DNA of 64,000 nucleotides from Ruminococcus flavefaciens (GTDB lineage: Bacteria; Bacillota; Clostridia; Oscillospirales; Ruminococcaceae): the NCBI GenBank assembly GCA_023662725.1, contig JAMPIL010000001.1, positions 580,258-644,257 on the forward strand, read 5' to 3'. The position numbers and the translations under genes were made by a program. Shown in pieces: positions 1 through 9,021 of this stretch. The notes beneath the pieces are model-generated. The model did not search any database. It saw nothing but the letters and a program-made list of their open reading frames with translations, and was not told the origin of the DNA. The stretch's first letter is position 1. Every line of letters starts with the position of its first letter.

Positions 1-2541
1 GCCGCTTTTACCGTTATCATAAACGTCAGCGTTAAGCATTCCCTGAGCTGTAATGTGACTTGGATCAGAACCATTTATACCATACTTATCAGGATTGGAA
101 TTAGCCTGCATTATCAGAACTGCATCCGACATATCAACCTTGTTATCACAGTTAGCATCACCCCAGACAATATCGTCTTCCGGTGGAGCAGTTGTTGTAA
201 AAGTAGTCGTTTCGGAAGTAGTTGTAGTCGTAATTGATGTAATTGACGATGTATTGGTAGTAGTTGTTGCATATGATGATATTGTCGTTGTAGTTATGGC
301 AGTAGTTGTCGTAGTCATCATGGTTGTAGTAGTTGTTGTAGATGTTGTCGTAGTAGTTGTCGTCGTGGTTGTAGTTGTCGTTGCAGTGGTAGTTGTTGTC
401 GTTGTTGTGGTAGTCGTGGTAGTCGTGGTAGTTGTTGTCGTTGTCGTTGCAGTGGTAGTTGTTGTCGTTGTTATAGTTGTTGTGGTAGTCGTGGTAGTTG
501 TTGTCGTTGTCGTTGTTGTGGTAGTCGTCGTTGTTGTTGTAGTTGTTGTGGTAGTTGTGGTAGTCGTCGTTGTTGTTGTAGTTGTTGTGGTAGTTGTGGT
601 AGTCGTCGTTGTTGTAGTTGTTGTTGTTTCGGGTTCAGCCGTTTTGTTTGTGTAAACGGTTATAGAATCAATTTTATAATTGTTATTGCTCATCCACCAG
701 AATCCGATTTTTAAATCGCCATACTTATAGTCGATCATTTCAGCACGGTCAGGATCAACGTTCCAAACTGCTGTTGCTTCGTTACTGTTGAAATATTCAT
801 TAAAATCGACCTGATGCCATTCTCCGCCCGTCATTGTACCAAATGCGCCGTTCCATGTACCTATAGTGCTGTTTGATGAGATCTTCACTTCAACTCTTGA
901 AGCAGTTTCGCCGTCAGGAATATTAAAATCAGACCATTTCCACCCCGGCATATTATCGCTGAAATCACTGTTTGAAAGATTCGGGGTGATCACATATGTT
1001 CCCGCCTCACCCTTAACAGCAGAAGTTGTCGTTGTAGTATTTACACTGCCATTAGTTGAGGTCGTGGTTGTAGTTGAAGTTGCCGGCTTTGTTCCGGTAT
1101 ATTCGGGATCGGATGTGTTGCCCTTTACTTCGGGAATCGTTGAAGGATCAACGGTTTCCCCGGTTTTATATGCTGAATAAAGACCGGCTGCTGCCCCAAC
1201 GAAAACCGAGTTATAATCAAGAGCAACTTCATTTGCCTGATAATCTGCTACGGAATCATTATACGCTCCGCTTGAATTGGTCGGACCGCCTACCAAAGCT
1301 CCGGTAAGAGTGTGACCATTGCTCGAATATATCGTTTGTCCGTTAAATTCATCATATGTGCTATAGCCGGATGCTCCTCTGTGGTGGGGATATTTCGCCG
1401 AATTATCAGCGTATCCGACAACAAAACAGGTATCAGCCGGATTATCTCCGAGAAGATAGTTCATCTGCCCTTTTGCCCAGTTATTGTAATTCACCTGAGC
1501 TGCCGGATACTTTGAAGCAACAAGCGCAGTTAGCTGTACGCCTGAATTGTATCGTGTGCTGCCCCATTCAGATTCAAAATAGAAATTATCCGAATTAGTA
1601 CCCTTAGATTCAAGAAGCTGAGTTACCTTTCTCCAGTCAGCAGTCGAACCCGTTATCTCGGCTTGAAGAACCGCTGCTCCGACGCTTACATTATCCCACG
1701 AGAAAGTTGTATAAATGCCATACTGGCAGTTTTGATTCATATAATCATTCAGAAACGATTTGTATTTATCATCCTTTGTCGCAAGATAGAGCCATCCTGC
1801 TGCCCATCCCTGTTCGTCCTTGTAATCGGACCATGCAGAATTATAATAAAAGCCCGAAGGACCGTCTGTTGCACACTGATTATATTTTGTCGAAAACTCA
1901 AAAAGAGCCTTTGCGTATTTCAGATCTTCAGCATTGCCAAAATTGATATAGTTCGCAGCAAGAGCGGCTGCATATTCAGCAGCGATATCGCTTGCACCGC
2001 TTGAAGTGCTGTAAACCTGACGTGTTGAAGTTCCCTGAACCTCAGGCGCACACCATTCAGAATGATCTCCGTCGCCATTTCCTATCTGGTAAACAAAATT
2101 TGTAACCGTATCGCCGTTAAGAGTGGTACTATCCTTAAAGTACTTCGCAAAATAATCCGTAATGGTTCTGAGGTGCGTGGTCTGACCGGTAGAATCGAAA
2201 GCATTGCCGAATTCGTAATAACTCCAGCCAAGCGTTGAAGCTGAGAAGCCTGCCGGAAGTCCGAATTTAACATGATCTCCCGCATCGTGAAAGCCTCCGA
2301 TAACAGCGTCGGATGTATGACAGTCATCACGCCATTTAAGACGAGTTGTTTCCCCAACTTCCGTTCCGCACATATTGGCATCATAAAAATAAAGCGAATA
2401 CTGAAGCAGCTTAGCATAATTATCAGGTTCTTTTGCTTTGGCATCCGCTGTTGTTACCGGAGCTGAAACTGCTGAGCTTATTGCTATAACGGCTGCTGAA
2501 AAAAAAGCTGTAAACTTTCTTAAAAATTTATTATGTTTCAT
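1..2541 (-). CDS. Secreted GH9 endoglucanase with Thr linker and dockerin (3' end outside window)
   Basis: The reading frame is open from ATG at 2541 to the window edge (847 codons, no stop seen). A GAGGG site precedes the ATG. The product has a signal peptide (about residues 1-32), a family 9 catalytic domain (about 35-465), a short Thr linker (481-508), a beta-rich module that may bind carbohydrate (508-630), a long Thr-rich linker (636-783) and the start of a type I dockerin (from about 788, with the calcium-loop pattern GDANCDNKVD). GH9 signatures visible are HDAGDHVKFG with the catalytic-base Asp, the PHHRGASG segment, and NEVALDYN with the acid Glu. By family knowledge it is an inverting beta-1,4-glucanase; the dockerin implies docking to a cohesin scaffold. 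The middle module was not assigned to a CBM family. Confidence 0.93.
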   Translation of the reverse strand, partial: MKHNKFLRKFTAFFSAAVIAISSAVSAPVTTADAKAKEPDNYAKLLQYSLYFYDANMCGTEVGETTRLKWRDDCHTSDAVIGGFHDAGDHVKFGLPAGFSASTLGWSYYEFGNAFDSTGQTTHLRTITDYFAKYFKDSTTLNGDTVTNFVYQIGNGDGDHSEWCAPEVQGTSTRQVYSTSSGASDIAAEYAAALAANYINFGNAEDLKYAKALFEFSTKYNQCATDGPSGFYYNSAWSDYKDEQGWAAGWLYLATKDDKYKSFLNDYMNQNCQYGIYTTFSWDNVSVGAAVLQAEITGSTADWRKVTQLLESKGTNSDNFYFESEWGSTRYNSGVQLTALVASKYPAAQVNYNNWAKGQMNYLLGDNPADTCFVVGYADNSAKYPHHRGASGYSTYDEFNGQTIYSSNGHTLTGALVGGPTNSSGAYNDSVADYQANEVALDYNSVFVGAAAGLYSAYKTGETVDPSTIPEVKGNTSDPEYTGTKPATSTTTTTSTNGSVNTTTTTSAVKGEAGTYVITPNLSNSDFSDNMPGWKWSDFNIPDGETASRVEVKISSNSTIGTWNGAFGTMTGGEWHQVDFNEYFNSNEATAVWNVDPDRAEMIDYKYGDLKIGFWWMSNNNYKIDSITVYTNKTAEPETTTTTTTTTTTTTTTTTTTTTTTTTTTTTTTTTTTTTTTTTTTTTTTTTTTITTTTTTTATTTTTTTTTTTTTTTTTTTTTATTTTTTTTTTTTTSTTTTTTMMTTTTTAITTTTISSYATTTTNTSSITSITTTTTSETTTFTTTAPPEDDIVWGDANCDNKVDMSDAVLIMQANSNPDKYGINGSDPSHITAQGMLNADVYDNGKSG
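190..627 (-). repeat. Threonine-codon low-complexity tract (linker of the GH9 enzyme)
   Basis: This stretch is an imperfect microsatellite of ACN codons read on the minus strand. From 627 to about 300 nearly every codon is Thr, with a few Ala, Ile and Met; from about 300 to 190 Ser, Ala, Ile and Glu are mixed in. Longer units repeat in tandem (for example around 380-480 and 500-610), so the tract probably changes length by slippage or unequal recombination. The opposite strand reads as poly-Val and is not a gene. Confidence 0.9.
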
Positions 2542-2895
2542 AAAATATCCCTCGCTTGTCATAAACCTATAAATCCTGTTTCCTTTAAGGAAACATCTCC
2601 CAAATCCGATTCTGATTATATCACACTTTATGTCAAGTTTTGTTAATAAATTATGTACAAAATTACTATACAAATAATTTCAGCATTAATGCCAAAAAGC
2701 AATCTACCAATTGTATAATTTAAACATACATTTTATTCTGTACGAATAATCATTTAAGTCCTATTAATGAATATATTAAATAATATTTCATAAATATTAC
2801 CAAATCACAGCAACAACAGTATATTTAATCACGAATAAGCTGTTTTATTAGTCAAGAACATCAAGCTTCAGAACATATTTAGAACGTACTATCCG
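2542..2895. other. Intergenic AT-rich region upstream of the GH9 gene
   Basis: I see no gene here. On the minus strand a TATAAT hexamer lies near 2615-2620 with TTGACA only about 10 bases upstream, too close for a normal -35, so the GH9 promoter is not settled. The rest is AT-rich without clear motifs. Confidence 0.5.
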
Positions 2896-2926
2896 CATCT
2901 TATTATACTTATAGTATAATAAGATG
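2896..2926. repeat. Perfect 14-bp inverted repeat abutting a stop codon
   Basis: Arms 2896-2909 and 2913-2926 pair perfectly around a 3-base loop, and the right arm touches the stop codon of the GH25 gene (2927-2929). On the minus strand no T-tract follows, so it is not a standard terminator. It may protect the 3' end of the transcript or act as a weak terminator. Confidence 0.6.
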
Positions 2927-4237
2927 TTATCCGATGTACATGACATTCATATCAACGTCACCGTAAATACCGGAAATTCTTCCGCAGTTGCTTTGCTGCC
3001 AGATATAAAAATCACCCTCATAGTCAGTTTCGTCAACATAGTGAGCCAGCCATACAGGAGAAGAATTTTTGATATCGCTGCTCCAGAAATTATTAAGGAA
3101 ATTTTTGCTGCTGTAAAGCATCGTGTCATAACCAAAAGTACTCATCTCGTCGGAAAAGGCAAGATAAAGTTCGTTCAAATCACGGATGTTCATGCCGTAT
3201 TTCTGAAAATTCGTAAACTCCTCCCAGTCGAAAGCAACGGGCAGATCGGTCGGTTCTCCACCAAGCGTTTCGGTGATCCATCGAGCGTGTTCACGAATAG
3301 TCTCGACGGAATTATCAGTCGTATAAAAATAAACACCGATATCAAGCTCGGCATCTCTTGCTCCCTGAATATTGTCATAAAAACGGTCATCCATAACGAT
3401 ATCGTCATAGTAATACCCGATGCGTATCATAACAAAGCTGCATCCCGCTTCCTTTACTGCATTGAAGTCAATATCTCCCTGCCATGTTGAAACATCAATG
3501 CCGAACCGTCTTCCCTCTCCTGCATAATCTGACATAAAATCTCCGAAGTCGATTCTTTCGTTTGTATCGGGAGGATTCGGCAATTCATCAACAACATAAA
3601 TACACATATCCCAACTGGTCTGATTTCCCGAAGAATCGGTAACAGTTGCCGTTATCGGATAATCGCCTGCCGTATCGGGATCAACTCCGCCTTCATAAGT
3701 GAGAACAGGACAGCGGTCATAATTATCGGCAAATCCGACATAATCATTAAGGTCAAACGCTGTTCCTGTCTTGTGATAGGGATTCCAACCGGTATTCAGA
3801 ATCAATGGCGTTTCAGTATCTTCTACTATATATCTCACTTTTTTCCAAAAAATAGCGCCGTCCTGTAAATACGAAACGGAAATTTCAAACTCACCTGTTC
3901 GGGACGTATCAAGCAAATCATCACCATTTACTATCTCTGCTTCCGATTCTATGATAAAATCCGCAACAGTTACCGCATCGTAAACTTCAACACTCTTCAG
4001 AGCAGCTATAACAGGCTCTGGCTTTTTTTCATCATCAGAAGAAACTTTTTCACTCGGCTTCTCTTCTGTATTTGACATGGACGAAGATACTGATTCCGAA
4101 AGAAACTCAGACGATGTTTTTTCTCCAGATATCTCTGCCTTTAATTCAGGACTTATTCTTGATATATTATTGCCGCATCCTGCTGCAATAAGCATACAAA
4201 CCGCAGCGGAAACGGACATCATTCTTGTTTTTTTCAT
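2927..4237 (-). CDS. GH25 lysozyme-like lipoprotein with Ig-like domain
   Basis: The 436-residue protein begins with a lipoprotein signal (LIAAGC, lipid Cys at about residue 21), then a Ser/Glu-rich spacer, a DUF5011-like Ig fold (about 95-215) and a C-terminal glycosyl hydrolase family 25 domain (about 240-436). GH25 features visible are FGIDVSTWQG with an active-site Asp near 247 and VAFDWEE with the acidic pair near 336. GH25 enzymes are N-acetylmuramidases that cut peptidoglycan; this one should act outside the membrane, in wall turnover. AAGGAG precedes the ATG, and a promoter TTGTCC-N17-TATACT lies at 4266-4294 on the minus strand. It is divergent from the TIR gene. Confidence 0.9.
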   Translation of the reverse strand: MKKTRMMSVSAAVCMLIAAGCGNNISRISPELKAEISGEKTSSEFLSESVSSSMSNTEEKPSEKVSSDDEKKPEPVIAALKSVEVYDAVTVADFIIESEAEIVNGDDLLDTSRTGEFEISVSYLQDGAIFWKKVRYIVEDTETPLILNTGWNPYHKTGTAFDLNDYVGFADNYDRCPVLTYEGGVDPDTAGDYPITATVTDSSGNQTSWDMCIYVVDELPNPPDTNERIDFGDFMSDYAGEGRRFGIDVSTWQGDIDFNAVKEAGCSFVMIRIGYYYDDIVMDDRFYDNIQGARDAELDIGVYFYTTDNSVETIREHARWITETLGGEPTDLPVAFDWEEFTNFQKYGMNIRDLNELYLAFSDEMSTFGYDTMLYSSKNFLNNFWSSDIKNSSPVWLAHYVDETDYEGDFYIWQQSNCGRISGIYGDVDMNVMYIG

Positions 4238-4265
4238 ATAAACTCCTTTTTAAATTGATATTCAC

Positions 4266-4294
4266 AGTATAACATATTTTCTCCATGTGGACAA
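4266..4294 (-). promoter_or_regulatory. Sigma-A promoter of the GH25 gene
   Basis: The minus strand reads TTGTCC (4294-4289), a 17-base spacer and TATACT (4271-4266), about 30 bases before the start codon. Confidence 0.65.
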
Positions 4295-4323
4295 TATATA
4301 ATTGACATTTTATCTGAAAATAG

Positions 4324-4352
4324 TTGAAAAAAGTCATTAAACATGGTATAAT
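4324..4352 (+). promoter_or_regulatory. Sigma-A promoter of the first TIR gene
   Basis: TTGAAA (4324-4329), 17 bases, TATAAT (4347-4352), about 40 bases upstream of the ATG at 4393. Confidence 0.75.
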
Positions 4353-4392
4353 TAAAAAAATGTGAACTTTTGTCAAGGAAAAGAGGTTGATT

Positions 4393-5943
4393 ATGGCTGT
4401 TTTTAAGTGTAAAATGTGCGGCGGAGCACTTGAACCGCTTGACGGCATAAATATATGTGAATGCGAATATTGCGGAACTCAGCAAACTCTCTCTAAAAGC
4501 CGTGACGATATAACGGCGAATCTTTTCAACCGTGCAAATCATCTCCGTCTTAACAATGATTTCGATAAGGCTCAGGAGGTTTACGAAAATATAGTTCGGA
4601 CCTATCCTGATAATGCCGAGGCCTATTGGGGAATAGTCCTTTGCAAATACGGAATAGAATATGTGGACGACGCTCTTACAGGTAAAAAGATCCCGACTTG
4701 TCATCGTACTCAGCTTGAACCGATTACTTCCGACGTCGACTATCAGTCCGCCATTGATTTTGCAGACTATACAAGCCGCAGTTTCTATGAAAACGAAGCG
4801 GAGCAGATTAATAATATCCAGCACGATATACTGAATATAGTGCGTAATGAAGAGCCTTTTGATGTTTTTATCTGCTATAAGGAAACAGATGAATCCGGTA
4901 ACCGCACTCCCGACAGTGTTATCGCCAACGAGATCTACTATCAGCTCGAACAGGAAGGTTTCAAAACATTTTATGCTGCTATAACACTTGAAGACAAACT
5001 TGGTCAGGAATATGAACCGTATATTTTCTCGGCTCTTCAAAGCGCAAAAATCATGCTCGTTGTCGGCACTAAACCAGAACATTTCAATTCTCCGTGGGTT
5101 AAAAATGAATGGAACAGGTATCTTAAATTTATTAAATCAGACCGTAGCCGACGGCTTATTCCTTGCTATAAGGATATGGACGCTTACGATCTTCCGGCAG
5201 AATTTGCTCATCTTCAGGCTCAGGATATGTCTAAAATCGGCTTCATGACTGATATTATCAGGGGAATCAAAAAGATAATTTCAGCCGGAAACGGCTTTGC
5301 CGAATCAGCTTATCAGCGCTCGCCCCAAAATGTTGACACCTTGCTCCAGCGTATAGGAATTTTCCTGAACGACGCTGATTTCAAAAACGCTGAGGAATAC
5401 TGCGAACGAGTTCTTGATATTGATCCTGACTGTTCACAGGCATATTTTTTAAGATTTCTTGCCGAAAATAACTGCCGTTCCGCTTCAGAGATCTACCTTC
5501 CGGAAAAAATCAAAAGATTTTCTGAAATTTATATAAACGCATACGGATTCAGAATGGAAAGCGACGAAATTTATCGTAAAAGAATGCAGTATGTTATGGG
5601 CAATTCTATGAAAAATGCCGCAGCCTTTTCTCAGGGAGCTGAAAAAACGGAATTTATGCACGTTTCTGAGGGTATTATTTCGCTCGTTAGAAATAATATT
5701 AAAGAAAAAGAACAACAGGCGCTGCAAAATGAACAGAATATCGCTGACGAATTTCTCAAAAAACATAACGTGAAAAAAATAAATACCCGAAACAAAAAAA
5801 GAATTAAAGTCATTATCATGGTATGTTCTGTAATTTTTTTAATTAATTTTTTCGGGACATTATTTTTCAGAAGCGGCTCACCACCCGTGTTTCTCTTTCT
5901 GATAATAGTTATTCTCTGCATTGCCTTGATCAAGAAAAATTAA
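4393..5943 (+). CDS. Zinc-ribbon/TPR/TIR-domain membrane protein (paralogue 1)
   Basis: The start is ATG 4393, served by AAGAGG six bases upstream; an in-frame TTG at 4387 has no separate site. The 516-residue product has an N-terminal zinc ribbon (C6xxC9, C24xxC27), a TPR-like helical stretch (about 40-80), a TIR domain (about 154-296), more helices, and one or two membrane segments near 476-513. The TIR domain opens with FDVFICYKETD. In its Glu-containing helix (GQEYEPYIFSAL) Glu208 is a candidate for the catalytic Glu of NAD-cleaving TIR enzymes. Some bacterial TIR proteins hydrolyse NAD in anti-phage defence, but this zinc-ribbon type has no function I can name. It is clearly homologous to the gene at 6082 from end to end through the TIR domain. 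Confidence 0.82.
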   Translation: MAVFKCKMCGGALEPLDGINICECEYCGTQQTLSKSRDDITANLFNRANHLRLNNDFDKAQEVYENIVRTYPDNAEAYWGIVLCKYGIEYVDDALTGKKIPTCHRTQLEPITSDVDYQSAIDFADYTSRSFYENEAEQINNIQHDILNIVRNEEPFDVFICYKETDESGNRTPDSVIANEIYYQLEQEGFKTFYAAITLEDKLGQEYEPYIFSALQSAKIMLVVGTKPEHFNSPWVKNEWNRYLKFIKSDRSRRLIPCYKDMDAYDLPAEFAHLQAQDMSKIGFMTDIIRGIKKIISAGNGFAESAYQRSPQNVDTLLQRIGIFLNDADFKNAEEYCERVLDIDPDCSQAYFLRFLAENNCRSASEIYLPEKIKRFSEIYINAYGFRMESDEIYRKRMQYVMGNSMKNAAAFSQGAEKTEFMHVSEGIISLVRNNIKEKEQQALQNEQNIADEFLKKHNVKKINTRNKKRIKVIIMVCSVIFLINFFGTLFFRSGSPPVFLFLIIVILCIALIKKN

Positions 5944-6049
5944 GAACTTGTGTTCATAGGAAAGGTGGGTGGATTTTCAATGACTTTCAACTCAGCAAGC
6001 ATCAAATTATACCGAAAAGACGTACAGCTTATCCCATGATACAAGTTCT
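5943..6049. mobile_element. Small inverted-repeat element (MITE-like) between the TIR genes
   Basis: A 107-bp segment is bounded by AGAACTTGT (5943-5951) and its exact complement ACAAGTTCT (6041-6049), and the similarity continues imperfectly inward (TTCATAGG against CCATGAT). The left end overlaps the TAA of the upstream gene. It has no ORF. No clear target duplication is visible. It may be a miniature transposon remnant or the ends of a deleted IS. Confidence 0.5.
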
Positions 6050-6081
6050 AATACAAAACAATTATGATATAGGAGATTATT

Positions 6082-8196
6082 ATGTCCATTTTTAAATGTA
6101 AAATGTGCGGCGGCTCACTTGATGTCGCATCCGGAATGACTGTATGCCAGTGCAGTTACTGCGGAACCTCCCAGACACTCCCATCGATCGATAATGAAAA
6201 GCTCCGCCAACTTTTTGAACGTGCTAACTATTATCGTATAAACAGCGAATTTGACAAAGCTTCTATAGTTTATGAAAATATAATTTCAGAAGCTCCGAAG
6301 GAAGCCGAAGCTCACTGGGGAAGCTGTTTATGCCGATATGGTATCGAATATGTTGAAGATCCTAAAACAGGTCAAAGGATACCTACTTGTCACAGAACAC
6401 AGTTTTGCTCTATACTTGATGATCCCGAATACCTTTTGGCCTTAAAATATGCCGACAGTACAGCTTATTCAGTTTATCGTGACGAAGCAGTGCAGCTCGA
6501 CCGCATCCAAAGAAAAATTCTCGAAATTTCCGGTCACGAAGAGCCTTTTGATATTTTTATATGCTACAAAGAAACCGATAATTTCGGCGGACGTACTCCC
6601 GACAGCGTTATCGCTCAGGATATTTACGAATCGCTTACCGATAAGGGGTATAAAGTTTTCTTCTCAAGAATAACTCTTGAAGATAAACTTGGTCAGGAAT
6701 ATGAACCATATATTTTTGCCGCTCTTAACAGCTCACAGATCATGCTTGTTATCGGTACTAAACCGGAGCATTTTAATGCAGTCTGGGTAAAAAACGAATG
6801 GTCAAGATTTCTTGATCTCGCTCAGCAGGGACAGAAAAAAATCGTTATTCCATGCTATCGTGATATGAGTCCCTACGATCTTCCCGAAGAACTTACAGTT
6901 TTACAGTCACAGGACGTTTCAAAGGTCGGCTATATGCAGGATCTTCTTCGTGGAATAGAAAAAATCCTCACAGCCGGTACTGTTTCTGCAACAGCAGCTT
7001 CTGTCGGAACAGATTCTCTTGTTGATCGTGCTTTTATTTTTCTTGAAGATAAGAACTGGCAGAGTGCAGACGAATACTTTGAAAAGGCTCTCGACAGTAA
7101 TCCAAGAAACGCCCGAGCGTATCTCGGTAAACTCATGTCAGAACTGAATATCTCTTATGAAAAAGATTTCCGTAATATCGGAAAGACTATCGGTAATTTC
7201 GGAAATTTTACAAAAGCTATGCGGTTTGCGGACGACTCATTTAAAGATAAACTTAACGAACTCGAAATGCTCGCACGTTTCGGTTATGCGGAATCGCTTC
7301 TTAAAGAGAATCGCTCCAGAAGCGACGCTTTGAAAGCACGGGAAATTTTTAAGGAACTTGGCAATTTTGGCGATTCAGTCCGCTATACTGAAATTGCAAA
7401 CCGAAATATCTCCGAAATCGAACAGAATAATTTTCGTTCCGCAAAGAATCTTATTGATTCTCCTAAGGACGGCGGTGACTACATAAAAGCGCTAAAACTC
7501 CTTGAAGACGCCCCCGGAATTGCTGAAACTCCTGCGCTCATCATGCAGTGCGAAACGGCTCTGGATGAACTTTACAATAACGCCATTAAAGAAATGGAAA
7601 ACGCAAAGTGCTCCGCCGACTTTGCAAAGGTTCAGAAAATTTTCGAGGATATAAGCGGATATAAAAACTCCGGCAATCTGGCTTTCCGTTGTCTTACGAA
7701 CGTTCAGGGCCTCAGCAACTATGAACAGGAATCAGCCGACGAGGAAAGAAGAAAAGCCGAAGCTGCTGAAGTGGAAAAGAAAATTCTTATTATAGCTGAA
7801 AAAAATCAGAAACGTGAAAAGCTTCGTAACTCAAGAACTGTTATCCTTTCAGTTTTAACGGCAGCATCTGCAGCTGTTACCTATTATTTCTACAATAAAG
7901 CCAAAGAATATAATCATGTGCTTGCTTCAGCTTATATTCCTGTTACTGTCGTTTCTTCTTTTATTCTTACGTTTTTACTGATATATCTTGAGGTAAGAGT
8001 TAAGGGCAGATCAGATATCAATAAGATACTGCCTCAGAAACTCGCTGTTATTGTGACAATTTTCTGGGGAGCTTGCATAATGATAATGTCTTACGATACT
8101 CTTATTGCAGGAGCATTTATGATTTTGATTCATTCAATCGCAATCTTTCTTGCAATTAAAATCGGAAAACGGTCTTATCTTAGGTATTATGAATAA
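6082..8196 (+). CDS. Zinc-ribbon/TIR/TPR membrane protein (paralogue 2)
   Basis: An AGGAG site precedes ATG 6082. The 704-residue product repeats the design of the gene at 4393: zinc ribbon (C6xxC9 with a second pair near 24-27), helical TPR-like region, TIR domain (about 152-296, FDIFICYKETD, and GQEYEPYIFAAL with the candidate catalytic Glu). It then has a longer helical/TPR region (about 310-570), a charged coiled stretch, and a C-terminal set of about four hydrophobic segments (588-700). The two genes are probably an ancient tandem duplication. The membrane part suggests anchoring with the TIR domain in the cytoplasm. Function is unknown; NADase or scaffold signalling is inference only. 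Confidence 0.82.
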   Translation: MSIFKCKMCGGSLDVASGMTVCQCSYCGTSQTLPSIDNEKLRQLFERANYYRINSEFDKASIVYENIISEAPKEAEAHWGSCLCRYGIEYVEDPKTGQRIPTCHRTQFCSILDDPEYLLALKYADSTAYSVYRDEAVQLDRIQRKILEISGHEEPFDIFICYKETDNFGGRTPDSVIAQDIYESLTDKGYKVFFSRITLEDKLGQEYEPYIFAALNSSQIMLVIGTKPEHFNAVWVKNEWSRFLDLAQQGQKKIVIPCYRDMSPYDLPEELTVLQSQDVSKVGYMQDLLRGIEKILTAGTVSATAASVGTDSLVDRAFIFLEDKNWQSADEYFEKALDSNPRNARAYLGKLMSELNISYEKDFRNIGKTIGNFGNFTKAMRFADDSFKDKLNELEMLARFGYAESLLKENRSRSDALKAREIFKELGNFGDSVRYTEIANRNISEIEQNNFRSAKNLIDSPKDGGDYIKALKLLEDAPGIAETPALIMQCETALDELYNNAIKEMENAKCSADFAKVQKIFEDISGYKNSGNLAFRCLTNVQGLSNYEQESADEERRKAEAAEVEKKILIIAEKNQKREKLRNSRTVILSVLTAASAAVTYYFYNKAKEYNHVLASAYIPVTVVSSFILTFLLIYLEVRVKGRSDINKILPQKLAVIVTIFWGACIMIMSYDTLIAGAFMILIHSIAIFLAIKIGKRSYLRYYE

Positions 8197-8199
8197 ACC

Positions 8200-8232
8200 A
8201 AAAGCTGTTGCACAAAATGTGTAACAGCTTTT
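8200..8232 (+). terminator. Terminator after the second TIR gene
   Basis: Arms 8200-8213 and 8219-8232 pair over 14 bases with one G-U-type mismatch around the loop AAAAT; the right arm ends in TTTT. Confidence 0.75.
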
Positions 8233-8277
8233 ATGTTCAATTCGAAAGTATTTCGGAAATCACAATATAAAACCAAA

Positions 8278-8940
8278 TTATTGTTTCCGTGGATTCTTGA
8301 TATGTGTCTCCGCTATCCAAAGTATCACTAAAAAAGATACTATACAAAAAACAATCATAAAATAAAGCGATTTAGCAGTATGAATATTGAACATATCGAA
8401 TCCTTTCGATTCATTTTGTTCCATTTTAGCTATTAACATCAGACATAATCTTAATAATCCTGTAAATAAAATAGAATACGAAATCATTCTGCATGAAAAA
8501 CGAATGTCTTTTAACAATAGCTTGATAAGTGCAACTATCAACATAATAATATTTATGATAATACATACAAGACATATAAAAGTTATACTAATAATAAATT
8601 GATTTGTGCCACCTTTTATATGCCCATGAACAGCCTCCAATAATATATCAAAAAATATTTCAAAAGTTTCTCCAATACAAACATCTGCAAAAGACAGTGT
8701 CTTTTCGACATAATCATTTTCTAAAATTATTAATGGAAATTTAAAAAAACCTATAATACTGACGGTGGCTATAATCAATGAGATCACAGTCACTAAATAA
8801 CCAAACATAGAATGCTTATTTAAAGCAGTACTTAATACTAAACTATTACTTGTTTGAGTATTACTATTAAGTGATTCTTGGCATTTTTTACAGATGCTTC
8901 TGCCTGATTCAATTTCTTCTCCACATTTTTTACATAACAT
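8278..8940 (-). CDS. Zinc-ribbon four-helix membrane protein
   Basis: The start is ATG 8940 behind AAAAGGAG; the longer frame upstream lacks a ribosome site. The 220-residue product begins MLCKKCGEEIESG and has CxxC pairs near residues 3-6 and 17-20, a zinc-ribbon tag common in Firmicute membrane proteins. A Ser/Asn-rich linker and four hydrophobic segments follow. Function is unknown. Its promoter (TTGACT-N17-TATAAT, 8993-9021) carries palindromic sites shared with the divergent XRE regulator gene, so it is probably that regulator's target. Confidence 0.75.
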   Translation of the reverse strand: MLCKKCGEEIESGRSICKKCQESLNSNTQTSNSLVLSTALNKHSMFGYLVTVISLIIATVSIIGFFKFPLIILENDYVEKTLSFADVCIGETFEIFFDILLEAVHGHIKGGTNQFIISITFICLVCIIINIIMLIVALIKLLLKDIRFSCRMISYSILFTGLLRLCLMLIAKMEQNESKGFDMFNIHTAKSLYFMIVFCIVSFLVILWIAETHIKNPRKQ

Positions 8941-8965
8941 ATTAAATTTCTCCTTTTTATATCTT

Positions 8966-8983
8966 ATACAACAAATGTTGTAT
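8966..8983. promoter_or_regulatory. Operator palindrome 1 for the XRE regulator
   Basis: ATACAACA-AA-TGTTGTAT is a perfect 18-base palindrome containing ACAA-N3-TTGT (8971-8981). It lies just downstream of the leftward -10 box. Confidence 0.65.
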
Positions 8984-8992
8984 TTTAAAAAT

Positions 8993-9021
8993 ATTATATC
9001 ACAATCGTTGTAATAAGTCAA
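8993..9021 (-). promoter_or_regulatory. Promoter of the zinc-ribbon membrane protein with internal operator
   Basis: The minus strand reads TTGACT (9021-9016), 17 bases, TATAAT (8998-8993). A second ACAA-N3-TTGT site (9001-9011) fills the spacer, its centre exactly 30 bases from the first. The inverted repeat TTGTAATA/TATTACAA (9008-9015 and 9022-9029) overlaps it. This fits repression by the neighbouring XRE protein. Confidence 0.65.

Noticed and set aside
95-655. Long poly-Val open frame on the plus strand
   Set aside because: It is the antisense of the Thr-codon linker of the GH9 gene; no ribosome site and no plausible protein.
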